Shown: positions 15,673 to 24,693 of the stretch, piece after piece
Numbering within the stretch: the stretch's first letter is position 1
How the letters are laid out: each line of letters opens with the position of its first letter
Source of the DNA: Ruminococcus sp.
GTDB taxonomy: Bacteria > Bacillota > Clostridia > Oscillospirales > Ruminococcaceae
Assembly: GCA_029055625.1 (NCBI GenBank)
Contig: JAIDCY010000114.1
Span: 1 to 39,725 of the forward strand
Direction of reading: 5' to 3'
Length of the DNA stretch: 39,725 nt
Program-made: the position numbers and the translations under genes
Notes under the pieces: model-generated
The model's database searches: none
The model's input: the letters and a program-made list of their open reading frames with translations, nothing else
Told to the model about the DNA's origin: nothing

Positions 15673-17205
15673 ATGATACAACTTCTCGAATACAGGGGAC
15701 ATATCCGGAACTGGCGTTCTTTATGCGAGGAACTCGGTATAGATGCGACGGTTGCACGTCCGGAACGTGAAGAAAAAATAATAGTCGGAGCATATGAAAA
15801 ATGGGGGCACGATATGGCAGACCATCTTTACGGTATGTTTGCGTTCGCACTCGACGATAACGGAAAAATTTTCTGTATGCGTGACCAGTTCGGAACTAAA
15901 CCTTTCTATTACTATATCACAGCTGATAATCAACTCCTTTTCGGTACTAACATAAGCAGGATTATAGAGCAGGACGGCTTTGTTAAGGAAATAAATACCG
16001 ATATGTTACAGATTTATATGTCGCTTACGTATGTTGCCGGTGAAGATACATTTTTCAAGGGAGTTAAAAAGTTAATGCCAGGTCACTGGCTGGAGTTCGA
16101 GAACGGAAAACTTACGGTTAAAAGATACTGGACACCGACGTTTAAACCGGATAACACTAAAACTCTCGACGAGTGGGCAGACGAAATTCATAATACTATA
16201 CAGGAAATTTTCCCTGAAGTAAAGGAAGATACGGAAACTGCGGAATCATTTCTATCCGGTGGTGTGGATTCGTCGTATGTCCTTGCGATGTCGGACGTAA
16301 AAGTTACAGATTCATGCGGTTACGATGACGAACGTTTTGACGAATCCGGACTTGCAAAACAAACAGCCGATATTCTCGGACGTGAAAATAACAGATGTCT
16401 CATCACACCGGAAGAGTATTTCGATATAGTACCGTATGTCATGTATAACATGGAACAGCCCCTCGGTGATGCTTCTGCGATTGCGTTTGCGATAGCGTGT
16501 AAAGCTACTGCGGAACATACCAAGATTTGCTATTCCGGCGAGGGTGCGGACGAATTTTTCGGCGGATATAATATGTACCGTAACGCTGAAAGATACGGCG
16601 ATAATCTGAAAAATTTCTACGTCGGCAATACGAACATCATGAAAGAGGACGAAAAACAAAGAATCCTGAAAAATTATAATCCCGATGTTCTGCCGATCAA
16701 TCTTGTAAAGTACATTTACGACGAAACGGAAGGTCTTGATCCACTCACAAAAATGTCTGATGTTGATATTCAGATATGGTTAGAGGGCGATATTTATCTG
16801 AACGTCGACAAAATGAGTACTTGTGCAGGGCTTGAAATACGTATGCCACTTACTGACCGTCGGATTTTTGATATAGCGTCAAGAATGCCGTCGAAGTACA
16901 AAGTCAACGACGAGATGAACAAAGTAGCCTTCAGAACGTCGGCATCTAAGGTACTTCCGGCGGAAATAGCTTTCAGAAAAAAATTAGGCTTTATAGTTCC
17001 AATCCGTATATGGCTTGCAGACGAACGTTACAACAGCGATGTAAAAGCAAAATTCAACAGTGAAATTGCGGAAAAATTCTTCAACGTCGACGAGATAAAC
17101 GCTATATTTAACGACTATATCGGCGGAAATTCTGATAACTGGCGTAAAATCTGGACTATTTATACTTTCCTTGTATGGTATGACGAATATTTTGTAAAGA
17201 GATAA
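15673..17205 (+). CDS. asnB: Asparagine synthetase (AsnB-like) lacking the N-terminal glutaminase nucleophile
   Basis: The 510-residue protein has a complete synthetase half: SGGVDSSY pyrophosphatase loop (about residue 196) and GEGADEFFGGY. The N-terminal class II glutaminase domain is incomplete. It begins LLEYRGHIRNW where AsnB enzymes read VNGEIYNY, so about 50-70 residues including the catalytic Cys2 are missing, and the Asn of NGE is Arg. The ATG at 15673 follows GAGGTG, and the 47 nt upstream hold no coding extension. It therefore probably uses free ammonia, or another amide or amine donor. It lies 47 nt after plsY and ends before a bidirectional terminator. Confidence 0.85.
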   Translation: MIQLLEYRGHIRNWRSLCEELGIDATVARPEREEKIIVGAYEKWGHDMADHLYGMFAFALDDNGKIFCMRDQFGTKPFYYYITADNQLLFGTNISRIIEQDGFVKEINTDMLQIYMSLTYVAGEDTFFKGVKKLMPGHWLEFENGKLTVKRYWTPTFKPDNTKTLDEWADEIHNTIQEIFPEVKEDTETAESFLSGGVDSSYVLAMSDVKVTDSCGYDDERFDESGLAKQTADILGRENNRCLITPEEYFDIVPYVMYNMEQPLGDASAIAFAIACKATAEHTKICYSGEGADEFFGGYNMYRNAERYGDNLKNFYVGNTNIMKEDEKQRILKNYNPDVLPINLVKYIYDETEGLDPLTKMSDVDIQIWLEGDIYLNVDKMSTCAGLEIRMPLTDRRIFDIASRMPSKYKVNDEMNKVAFRTSASKVLPAEIAFRKKLGFIVPIRIWLADERYNSDVKAKFNSEIAEKFFNVDEINAIFNDYIGGNSDNWRKIWTIYTFLVWYDEYFVKR

Positions 17206-17243
17206 ATTTACAGATTCTCACACGCAAAACGCAAAAAAATCAA

Positions 17244-17277
17244 CGGAGCAGGTTTTTTATGCCTGCTCCGGATTTTT
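17244..17277. terminator. Bidirectional terminator built from an inverted CGGAGCAGG pair
   Basis: CGGAGCAGG at 17244-17252 and CCTGCTCCG at 17262-17270 form a perfect 9-bp stem with a 9-nt loop. A T run follows on the plus strand (asnB), and a T run also follows on the minus strand (U32 gene). The arms are two copies of the window-wide repeated 9-mer. Confidence 0.9.
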
Positions 17278-17281
17278 TTAT

Positions 17282-18499
17282 TTATTTTGTTTCTTTGCGT
17301 ATAACCGTACCGGACGGGAAAATCAAATCAGATTTAAATGAAAATTTCATCATAGCATGATTAGCGGTCTGGATTTCAACGCCGTTTTCGTCACAGAGAG
17401 TATCAAGTTTAAGAACTACCGGTTTCGTCGACGGTGCAAGTAATTCTACAGTATCACCGGAAAAAAATCTGTTACGTTGCGTACAGTATACCGTACCGTT
17501 TTCGCATTTTTCTACAACCGCTACAACGTCGTAATTACGTATATATCCGCTGTTCTCGTAATACTGCGAGTTTTCGGGAGTACCGAAGAAAAAACCGTTA
17601 CTATATTTGCGGTGACTTACCTTGTAAACCTCGTCACGTATCCAGTCGGGGAGTACAAAATTTTCCGGATTTTTATAATATTCGTCAACCGCCATTCTGT
17701 AAGCGTTTGTGACTACCGTTACATAGTACGCAGATTTTGCCCTGCCCTCTATTTTCAGACTGTCCACGCCTGCCTGTGCGAGTTTGTCGATATGTTCAAT
17801 CATGCACATATCTTTCGCATTGAGAATATACGTACCTTTTTCGTCCTCGAATATCGGGAAAAATTCATTCGGACGTTTTTCTTCTACAAGGTGGTATCCC
17901 CATCTGCACGGCTGGGCACACTCACCACGGTTTGCGTCACGATTTACGAGATACTGTGATAACAGACATCTTCCGGAAAATGATACACACATTGCACCGT
18001 GTACAAATGTTTCTATTTCCATATCCGGATTGGTTTTAGCACGTATTTCCGCTATTTCTTCAAGTGTAAGTTCCCGTGCGAGTACTATCCTTTTAGCACC
18101 CATATTATACAGTTCCTGTGCGGTGACGTAATTTACTATGCCGGTCTGTGTGGAGATATGAATTTCCATATCCGGAGCGTATCGCTTTATGAGTGCGAGA
18201 AGTCCGATGTCGGCGACTATAAGGGCATCTACTTCGGCTTCCACCGCCTCATGTACGAACTGTTCAAACTGTGGTATCTCGTTATTGCGTGGCAGTGTAT
18301 TACACGTCAGATAAACCTTTATTCCCTTTGCGTGTGCGGACTGTACAGCCTGTACAAGTTGCGGAAAATCAAAATTCATAGGCGACGAACGCATACCAAA
18401 CTGTTTACGTCCGAGATATACCGCATCTGCACCGTAATTTATACACGCATTAAATCTTTCCGTATCACCAGCCGGTGCGAGTACTTCAAGTCGTCGCAT
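17282..18499 (-). CDS. Peptidase U32 family protein (tRNA/rRNA hydroxylation type)
   Basis: The protein has about 405 residues and starts MRRLEVLAPAGDTERF, the U32 signature. It carries the conserved cysteines in HGAMCVSFSGRCLLSQY and ANRGECAQPCRW, plus the DMCMIEHIDKLAQAGVDSLKIEGR block. Members once called collagenases are now linked to hydroxylation of tRNA U34 or rRNA (TrhP/RlhA). The ATG at 18499 follows GAGG by 6 nt and overlaps the end of mltG by 14 nt; a GTG at 18511 lacks a ribosome site. It is the last gene of the six-gene thyX operon. Confidence 0.9.
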   Translation of the reverse strand: MRRLEVLAPAGDTERFNACINYGADAVYLGRKQFGMRSSPMNFDFPQLVQAVQSAHAKGIKVYLTCNTLPRNNEIPQFEQFVHEAVEAEVDALIVADIGLLALIKRYAPDMEIHISTQTGIVNYVTAQELYNMGAKRIVLARELTLEEIAEIRAKTNPDMEIETFVHGAMCVSFSGRCLLSQYLVNRDANRGECAQPCRWGYHLVEEKRPNEFFPIFEDEKGTYILNAKDMCMIEHIDKLAQAGVDSLKIEGRAKSAYYVTVVTNAYRMAVDEYYKNPENFVLPDWIRDEVYKVSHRKYSNGFFFGTPENSQYYENSGYIRNYDVVAVVEKCENGTVYCTQRNRFFSGDTVELLAPSTKPVVLKLDTLCDENGVEIQTANHAMMKFSFKSDLIFPSGTVIRKETK

Positions 18500-19802
18500 T
18501 CTGTGCCTCACTTTCGGCTTCTTCTTTAGCTCTTTGTGCTTCCGCCTCTCTCGATGCTATCAGATATTCATCAACCTGTCCCTCTACCATTTCCTGATAT
18601 GCTTCATGTTCTTCAAGAGTTTCGGAGAAGTAAGTCTGTCCGGTGTAGATATTAGCGATAAAGTAGAAGTAATTACTTTCTACGTTTTCAAGTACTGCGT
18701 CAATTGCCTCGATTCCCGGATTACATATAGCTCCCGGAGGTAATCCCGGACTTTTATATGTATCGTAAGAATCTACAATAGTCTTATCGTACACGTCCAT
18801 TTTCGCACTTACAAATTCCGAATAATTGGAAGTCGGGTCTGACTGTAACAACGGGAATTCACCCGGATTTCTTAATCTGTTCCAGAAAACTGATGCGACG
18901 TATAACATTGTATCCGTATTTGCTGCCTCTTTCTGTACCACGGATGCAAATGTCACAAGTTCGTCAAGCGATAATCCGAGACTTTCCATTTTTGCGTATC
19001 TTTCAGGTGTCATCTTGTTATCGAAGTTCAGATATATTTTCTGACATACCTGTTCAGGGCTCATATTTTCATAGAAGAAATACGTATCAGGGAATAAATA
19101 GCCCTCCATTTTGTAGAATTTCAGCGACGTATCATTAGGCAGTCTGCTCTCGAAAGAGTAGCCGAGACCGGAAGAGTTGAAATAGAAAACAAAGTCATCT
19201 GCGGAACATACATGATTTTCTTCAAGGATATTTGCCGCCTCGGAAATCGTACAGCCTTCAGGGAACGTTACTTCTACTGTTTCCTGCTGTTCCGCTTCCT
19301 CTATGGAAGTGAGTTCGTTTATAATGGTCTCGTACGCCATATTAGGTCTGACAAAATGTTCACCGGCAATATAACTTGAATCCGATTTCCTTAGTCTGCT
19401 GAATAACTGGAAACATTCCGGCGATTTTATGATTCCCTCATCTTTCAGCAGTTCCGATATGTCCACCGTTGTAGCACCCTCCGGTATGACTATAAGATGT
19501 GTACTGTCGCTTTTCCCGATTCCTAACATATCACGTCCGAACGCTATTATTACGAGTGAAAGACATATCGACACCGCAAATACAAAAGTTGTAAGAATTA
19601 TGACACCTGGTAATCTGCTACGTTTTTTCCGTTTTTTCTTCTTACGTTTCCGTGGTTTATTCTTTACGGGGTCGGGTTCAGGTACATAATCTTCTTCCGT
19701 CAGTGAAGATTCTTCGTAATCGTCATAGATTGTGTCGGATTCGTTGATAGAAAACTCTTCGTTGTCATCGTTCATAACGTCATTGTCATTATTTTTCTGC
19801 AT
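18486..19802 (-). CDS. mltG: Endolytic murein transglycosylase MltG (YceG)
   Basis: The protein has about 438 residues: an acidic cytoplasmic N-terminus, a Lys/Arg-rich stretch, one membrane segment (about 65-90) and an extracellular YceG domain. The family blocks LEGYLFPDTY-like MEGYLFPDTYFF, ASVVQKEA (containing the catalytic Glu) and SPGLPPGAICNPG are present. MltG cleaves nascent glycan strands. The C-terminus has an Ala/Glu-rich helical tail. The ATG at 19802 lies within the end of the cyclo-ligase gene, about 12 nt after AAAGGA; a TTG ten codons upstream is the alternative start. Confidence 0.93.
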   Translation of the reverse strand: MQKNNDNDVMNDDNEEFSINESDTIYDDYEESSLTEEDYVPEPDPVKNKPRKRKKKKRKKRSRLPGVIILTTFVFAVSICLSLVIIAFGRDMLGIGKSDSTHLIVIPEGATTVDISELLKDEGIIKSPECFQLFSRLRKSDSSYIAGEHFVRPNMAYETIINELTSIEEAEQQETVEVTFPEGCTISEAANILEENHVCSADDFVFYFNSSGLGYSFESRLPNDTSLKFYKMEGYLFPDTYFFYENMSPEQVCQKIYLNFDNKMTPERYAKMESLGLSLDELVTFASVVQKEAANTDTMLYVASVFWNRLRNPGEFPLLQSDPTSNYSEFVSAKMDVYDKTIVDSYDTYKSPGLPPGAICNPGIEAIDAVLENVESNYFYFIANIYTGQTYFSETLEEHEAYQEMVEGQVDEYLIASREAEAQRAKEEAESEAQNATT

Positions 19803-20346
19803 GACATAATACCGTCCTTTCTGGAGTAACAATATAATCAGCCCTCACGTCATACGACGTAACCGGCAGATTTTCAGTAATAAGTTCCTCATATGCGAGG
19901 GCAGTTTTTATTATCTGCGGATATTTTTCAAGAAATCTGTCATAATATCCGCCACCATATCCGAGCCGATAACCATTCAGTGTAAAAGCAAGTCCTGGGA
20001 GTACGCATATAGTACGGTCAGTGATTACCGGTTGAGGCAGTGAGGTATCGGGTTCAGGAATGCCGTATCTGCCTTTATGGAGTTGGTCAGGCGTACGGAT
20101 TACGTGAAAAGTCATGATACCGTTATCGTGTGATACCGGAAACGCTATCTTATGGCTGTTTATCAGCTCTTCAACTATCGGAAATGTTGATATTTCACTG
20201 CCGAATGATGCGTATATCAGTATAGTATCGGCGTTCACGGAGTTTTCAAGAAAAATATTCTTTATAAGTATATCTTTTTCAGTTTTTTGCGGAATATTTT
20301 TTCTTATCTCTGAAAATTTTTTCCGTAATGTTTTTTTATCTTCCAT
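19789..20346 (-). CDS. 5-formyltetrahydrofolate cyclo-ligase
   Basis: The 185-residue enzyme converts 5-formyl-THF to 5,10-methenyl-THF using ATP. The family motif GYGGGYYDR is present near residue 140, preceded by LPGLAFTLNGYR. The ATG at 20346 starts MEDKKTLRKKF, as homologues do; the open frame extends 31 codons upstream into the DJ-1 gene and is not credible there. It starts 11 nt after the DJ-1 stop. Grouping with thyX fits folate-dependent one-carbon metabolism. Confidence 0.93.
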   Translation of the reverse strand: MEDKKTLRKKFSEIRKNIPQKTEKDILIKNIFLENSVNADTILIYASFGSEISTFPIVEELINSHKIAFPVSHDNGIMTFHVIRTPDQLHKGRYGIPEPDTSLPQPVITDRTICVLPGLAFTLNGYRLGYGGGYYDRFLEKYPQIIKTALAYEELITENLPVTSYDVRADYIVTPERTVLCHAEK

Positions 20347-20356
20347 TGTAATATAA

Positions 20357-20899
20357 TCAGTCGGCGAGTATAGCTTTACGCTGTCTGATACTCTCTTCCG
20401 GTGATACCGCTTTTTCAACGAGTTTAAGACCGAATTCAATAGCTACACCTGCTCCACGAGCGGTAATGAAAATACCGTCTTCCGCTACCGGACCATCTCC
20501 GATTATCGCACCGGTGAGTTGAGTTTCAAAACCTGTATAACATACCGCTTTTTTACCGTTTAAAAGTCCTTTGTGTCCGAGTATCGACGGTCCGGCACAT
20601 ATTGCCCCGATATACTTGTTATTCTGTACGCAGAAATCAATGGCATTCTGTACGTACTGCGATTTTTCAAGGTTAAGAGTTCCGGGCATACCACCGGGAA
20701 GTACAATCATTTCAAGGTTATCATCAAGGATTATTTCCTGTGCTATCGTATCGGTCACAACCGGTACACCGTGCGAACTCGTTATGACGTTATCGCCTAC
20801 CCCTACTGTGATTACCGTCTTTCCACTCCGACGGAGCAGGTCAACAGGTGCTAAAGCCTCGGTTTCCTCGAAACCCTCTGCAAGAAATACATAAATCAT
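20357..20899 (-). CDS. DJ-1/PfpI family protein
   Basis: The 180-residue protein has the DJ-1 layout: AEGFEETEA near the N-terminus with the conserved Glu, LPGG at about 67-70, and the nucleophile elbow GAICAGPSIL with Cys101. Family members act as glyoxalase/deglycase-like or protein-protective enzymes. It lies between the DUF2156 gene (16 nt) and the cyclo-ligase gene. The specific substrate cannot be read from sequence. Confidence 0.92.
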   Translation of the reverse strand: MIYVFLAEGFEETEALAPVDLLRRSGKTVITVGVGDNVITSSHGVPVVTDTIAQEIILDDNLEMIVLPGGMPGTLNLEKSQYVQNAIDFCVQNNKYIGAICAGPSILGHKGLLNGKKAVCYTGFETQLTGAIIGDGPVAEDGIFITARGAGVAIEFGLKLVEKAVSPEESIRQRKAILAD

Positions 20900-20914
20900 A
20901 ATTAAAAAATCCTT

Positions 20915-21796
20915 TCATTTGAATTTAATGACGTACTTATCCAGCAGAAACGCCGGATAATACGAAAGTTTTGACCTCCGGAGACCCTCTATTCCTAAAT
21001 CTTCCTCACGGTTTACGTATCTGTAACCGCTACACACTGACGTTACAAACATATTATTTATTGCCGGATATATACCGTCAAAAGATTTGTCAGCTTTTTC
21101 GATGTGTACGCAGAAAGTATCGGAATTAAGACGTTCCCCGATAGTAACGGCGGTAACTTTTCCGTCAATACGTATTACTCCGCCGGTAAGTCCCATTTCC
21201 TGAAAGTACGTAAAGTAAGTGTTTACCGCATACTGTTCCGCAACTGATGAGTGATTATGTGGTCTGCCGTTGTAATCCATAGTACAGAAATATATGCAGT
21301 CGTCAAAATCCTTTTCAGTAATTACGGAAAATTCGTAATCATACCGGCTGAAATGCTTCAGGTGATTCCGTTTTGAGTGATATTTTTTACCGTCAAGATG
21401 TATGAGGTCACGGGCAAGGTATATATAGTCTGAACTGTCCCGGTCGTACCCGATTGTGTAACTATCCGGAAAAAGTTCACTGAACAGCGATAAAGATTTT
21501 TCCGTTACGCCTGTTACTGTCAACGGTACGCCCACAGAATCTGTATACTGTTTCAGTTCGCCGAATAGTTCCGTATAGTCTCCACTACCCGACGGCATTA
21601 CAAAATACGGTGTATTCTGTTCTGTATGAGAACATACTATATAGAAATCCTTATAAAAAGCTATTTTAGAATCCGCAAGCCGTCTCCATGCCATATTATT
21701 GGCGAAAGTATATTCACAACCCATGAAATCTGATACCGCAAGACATCTGTTAATATGGTTTCTGTCGGAAATATCAATATCCCTGAAATCAAGCAT
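20915..21796 (-). CDS. DUF2156 (phosphatidylglycerol lysyltransferase C-terminal-like, GNAT-fold) protein
   Basis: The protein has about 294 residues and no membrane segments, so it corresponds to the soluble C-terminal domain of MprF without the flippase part. Typical blocks are KKYHSKRNHLKHF, a central GRPHN segment, the VTAVTIGERL strand, and NREEDLGIEGLRRSK near the end. Stand-alone DUF2156 proteins are common in Clostridia and their acceptor is unknown. The ATG at 21796 follows AAGGTG and overlaps the thyX stop by 8 nt. Confidence 0.87.
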   Translation of the reverse strand: MLDFRDIDISDRNHINRCLAVSDFMGCEYTFANNMAWRRLADSKIAFYKDFYIVCSHTEQNTPYFVMPSGSGDYTELFGELKQYTDSVGVPLTVTGVTEKSLSLFSELFPDSYTIGYDRDSSDYIYLARDLIHLDGKKYHSKRNHLKHFSRYDYEFSVITEKDFDDCIYFCTMDYNGRPHNHSSVAEQYAVNTYFTYFQEMGLTGGVIRIDGKVTAVTIGERLNSDTFCVHIEKADKSFDGIYPAINNMFVTSVCSGYRYVNREEDLGIEGLRRSKLSYYPAFLLDKYVIKFK

Positions 21797-22571
21797 TTGT
21801 AATATCACCTTTTAGCTTTTCAGTATCCGCCTTGACCTGTAACATTTTTCCACAAGACATCTTACCTTCCGGACATTTACCAGTTACAACACATGAAGCT
21901 CCCGCATGACTGAATATGACAGGGGCTACTTCAAGACACAGTTTCAGCATCTCGTTTGCTACATCACGGATTTCCCACTGAGCCCGATTACAGCACCTAT
22001 GACGGAAGAAGTTAAACAGTGAACGTACATTCATAGTAACTATTATTTTAGTCTCGCAGGCATTAGGCAGTATAAACCGTGCGTCTTCGTTAGCGGTCTT
22101 GCGAGCCTTTGAAAGTGCTGTTTTCTCGTCGAGACCGTCTTTCATTAGTTCGTTTTTATGATGTTCCGTAAGAATATCCGCTATTTTTCCGTAACTTTCC
22201 GTGATTGCGGAAATAGTACGGTTATACTCTTCCAGTGCTTCCGGAACTTCTTCAATTGCCGGTGGTGTTACGAAATCAAAACCGTTTTCATTTACGTATC
22301 GCTGACTTTTCTGTGAATACGAGGCTATACGGTGACGTACTAACTGGTGAGAGCAGGCACGGGAAATCCCTTCTATACCGAATGTAAACGTTACGTGTTC
22401 CATAACGCTCTCGTGACCTACAGAAACAAGCATTTCAATAAATTTTTTTGTTTTTTCTTCCGTCAGACCGTTCATTAAGTCGTCAATATCGCTGTCGGAA
22501 TAACATAATTTTCCGGCGGAAGCTATTGTTTTTTCCGGTTCAGGCGTATGAGTTATAAGGGTTACTTTCAT
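21789..22571 (-). CDS. thyX: Flavin-dependent thymidylate synthase ThyX
   Basis: The 260-residue enzyme makes dTMP from dUMP using FAD, NADPH and methylene-THF. The ThyX motif RHRxxSxxxxSxR is complete (Arg79-His80-Arg81, Ser84, Ser89, Arg91). A second conserved block, FFRHRCCNRAQWEIR, lies near residue 190. GGAGGT precedes the ATG. It is the first gene of a tightly packed operon with overlapping starts and stops. No thyA is seen in the window. Confidence 0.97.
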   Translation of the reverse strand: MKVTLITHTPEPEKTIASAGKLCYSDSDIDDLMNGLTEEKTKKFIEMLVSVGHESVMEHVTFTFGIEGISRACSHQLVRHRIASYSQKSQRYVNENGFDFVTPPAIEEVPEALEEYNRTISAITESYGKIADILTEHHKNELMKDGLDEKTALSKARKTANEDARFILPNACETKIIVTMNVRSLFNFFRHRCCNRAQWEIRDVANEMLKLCLEVAPVIFSHAGASCVVTGKCPEGKMSCGKMLQVKADTEKLKGDITNA

Positions 22572-22612
22572 TTCTGATACCTCCGCTTGTGTTTAAAAAT
22601 ACATACATATAT

Positions 22613-22641
22613 ATTCTACCATTTCCGACGCTATAAGTCAA
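22613..22641 (-). promoter_or_regulatory. Promoter of the thyX operon
   Basis: On the minus strand TTGACT and TAGAAT are separated by 17 nt, 42 nt upstream of the thyX start. Confidence 0.75.
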
Positions 22642-22721
22642 GACGGGGAACGGAAATAATTCATGATAAAATATTTAAATAAATAAAATTGTGTTGGTTT
22701 GAAAAAATTTTAAAATGGGTA

Positions 22722-22750
22722 TGGACAATTCAGAAAAAAAGTTGTATAAT
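22722..22750 (+). promoter_or_regulatory. Promoter of the lipoprotein gene
   Basis: TGGACA, 17 nt, perfect TATAAT, 40 nt upstream of the lipoprotein start codon; divergent from the thyX promoter. Confidence 0.8.
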
Positions 22751-22790
22751 AAATTAGTATCTGTAAAAATTTAATGGAGGAATGTTTATA

Positions 22791-24083
22791 ATGATGAAAT
22801 TCAATAAGTTAGTGGCAACCGCCATGTCATTTACTCTGCTGGCAACCGCTACGAGTTGTACGCCTACAATAGGAAAGGGTACGGAAATGGCTATGACCGC
22901 CGATGGCACGGATATAAGTTCCGGACTGTTTATTTTCTATACTATCCGTGCGTATCAGGACGCCGCCGATATTATCGAGAACAAAAACGGTACAGCACCT
23001 ACAGTAAAAGAGGTGAAGAACTCGCACATAGACGACGTAAAGGCTACCGACTGGATACAGGACAAGGCTACAGAATACTGTATGAACATAGCCGCTATAG
23101 AAAACGAGTTCAACAGGATAGGCGGACAGCTTACAAGTGAAGAGCTCGCAGAAATTGATGAATACGCTGAAAACCGTATTGACCCTGAAGGTAAAGACAT
23201 TTATTCAAAAAATGGTGTCGGCAAGGAATCGATGAAGAAGATAATAAGTACTACCGGAAGCGGTACTAATTATTACGGTGAATACGAGTATATGCAGAAG
23301 TACATATTTGACCACTATTACGGATTCGAGGGTGAAAAGGGTTGTACGGAAGACGAACTGAAAAACTACTTTGACGAAAATTTCGCAAGAGTAAAATATA
23401 TATCAATCGATCTGACCGGTGAAGACGGTGAACCACTCAGCGACGACGATAAACAGGCACTTCGTCGTAAAGCGGAAGAGTATGTAAAACAGATAAACGG
23501 TGAAAAAGATGATATGGACAAGATGTACAAAATGAATGAATGTATGGAAGATTACGACGAATACGTCGCCACACAGACTACCGCAGCAGAAGGTGAGGAG
23601 GAAACAACTACTACAACCACTACCACAACTACTACAGATACCGACGATACACAGACTACTACTACCACTGACCCATACGAAAACGAAAGACTTGTACAGA
23701 AATACACAACTACTACCGCCGACGAGTCGTCAGCAGACCCGACAGTTACTACTACTGCGGAAGAGTCCGACTATGAAAAGGCAGACAGGGAATTCAAACA
23801 GTTTGTATTTGAAAAACTCGAAAAAAATAAGGCAACTCTTTACGAATATGACGATAACACACTTTACGTATTAATCCGTGGTGACTTAAGGGAACGTATG
23901 ACGGAAGAAGATTTATGGTCAGAAGACTATATATACAGTCTCCAGCTACTGCGATACAATGATGATTTTACAGATTATCTTGAAGGTCTTGCAAGTAATA
24001 TAGTACCGGAAAAAAATTCGTCGTCATTCAAGAGATACGCACCTTTCAAGCTTGATTTATCTTCCCTTGAACCGCAGACCTGA
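22791..24083 (+). CDS. Predicted lipoprotein, SurA/PrsA-foldase-like, with Thr-rich linker
   Basis: The 430-residue protein has a signal peptide with a lipobox-like ATSC near residue 25, so it is expected to be lipid-anchored outside the cell. The helical N-terminal half (FIFYTIRAYQDAADII onward) resembles the SurA_N/PrsA N-domain of Clostridial lipoproteins; no parvulin active site is evident. A Thr-rich, Glu/Asp-sprinkled linker occupies roughly 265-330, encoded by ACA/ACT triplet repeats. The ATG at 22791 is preferred because GGAGG at 22776 is 10 nt upstream; the ATG at 22782 is too close. The foldase relation is tentative. Confidence 0.7.
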   Translation: MMKFNKLVATAMSFTLLATATSCTPTIGKGTEMAMTADGTDISSGLFIFYTIRAYQDAADIIENKNGTAPTVKEVKNSHIDDVKATDWIQDKATEYCMNIAAIENEFNRIGGQLTSEELAEIDEYAENRIDPEGKDIYSKNGVGKESMKKIISTTGSGTNYYGEYEYMQKYIFDHYYGFEGEKGCTEDELKNYFDENFARVKYISIDLTGEDGEPLSDDDKQALRRKAEEYVKQINGEKDDMDKMYKMNECMEDYDEYVATQTTAAEGEEETTTTTTTTTTTDTDDTQTTTTTDPYENERLVQKYTTTTADESSADPTVTTTAEESDYEKADREFKQFVFEKLEKNKATLYEYDDNTLYVLIRGDLRERMTEEDLWSEDYIYSLQLLRYNDDFTDYLEGLASNIVPEKNSSSFKRYAPFKLDLSSLEPQT

Positions 24084-24101
24084 CAGACATTTAATTATTA
24101 A

Positions 24102-24134
24102 GGGACTGTGCTTTTATTGCATGGTCTCTTTTTT
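24102..24134 (+). terminator. Terminator of the lipoprotein gene
   Basis: GGGACTGTGC pairs with GCATGGTCTC (10 pairs including G-U) across a 7-nt loop and is followed by six T. Confidence 0.88.
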
Positions 24135-24152
24135 ATCGGAGGTTATATAAGA

Positions 24153-24599
24153 ATGATTTATACAGAACTCACTAACAAGGCTATGCGTATTGCATACGAA
24201 GCACATAACGGACAGTATGACGTAAACGGCGTGCCGTATATATTTCACCCTTACCACATCGCCGAACAGATGCCCGACGAAATAACCACTTGTGTAGCCC
24301 TGCTCCATGATGTCATTGAAGACACACCAGTTACAATCGAAGAACTGGAGCAGGTTTTTCCACTGGAGGTGACGGAAGCTGTCAGACTGCTCACACATGA
24401 AAAAGATACATCATATACCGAATACATACAAAAAATTAAAGATAATCCCATAGCACTTACCGTAAAACTCGCAGATATCGAACATAATTCAGATACAAGC
24501 CGTATCACTGACCCTGAAAAAATTTCTCCGGAAAAATTTTTACACTGGAAACGTAAATATGCTGAAGCGAAACGTCTTATTGCACAATATATCCGTTAA
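24153..24599 (+). CDS. HD-domain protein, RelA/SpoT hydrolase-like (MESH1-type)
   Basis: The 148-residue protein has the (p)ppGpp-hydrolase HD fold: FHPYHIAE for the first His, LLHDVIEDT (the HD..ED motif) and VKLADIEHNSD for the last Asp. No synthetase or regulatory domain is present, so it is a small hydrolase of the MESH1/SpoT-N type. The ATG at 24153 follows GGAGG; the open frame starts earlier inside the preceding terminator and is rejected. The substrate could also be another pyrophosphorylated nucleotide. Confidence 0.85.
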   Translation: MIYTELTNKAMRIAYEAHNGQYDVNGVPYIFHPYHIAEQMPDEITTCVALLHDVIEDTPVTIEELEQVFPLEVTEAVRLLTHEKDTSYTEYIQKIKDNPIALTVKLADIEHNSDTSRITDPEKISPEKFLHWKRKYAEAKRLIAQYIR

Positions 24600-24619
24600 A
24601 AATTTGTGCATTTTGACAG

Positions 24620-24648
24620 ATGACAAATCAGGAAAAATATGATATAAT
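24620..24648 (+). promoter_or_regulatory. Promoter of the dnaD-dnaC operon
   Basis: ATGACA, 17 nt, perfect TATAAT with an extended -10 (TGA), 46 nt upstream of the first gene. Confidence 0.75.
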
Positions 24649-24693
24649 ATTAGCTGTAACATTAAATATCATCATGAAAGGAAAAATTTTTTT

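Noticed and set aside
24108-24152. Earlier ATG for the HD-domain protein
   Set aside because: It lies inside the lipoprotein terminator hairpin and lacks a ribosome site; the ATG at 24153 has GGAGG.
24614-24648. TTGACA at 24613 as the -35 of the dnaD promoter
   Set aside because: It lies 24 nt from the TATAAT, too far; ATGACA at 24620 gives 17 nt.
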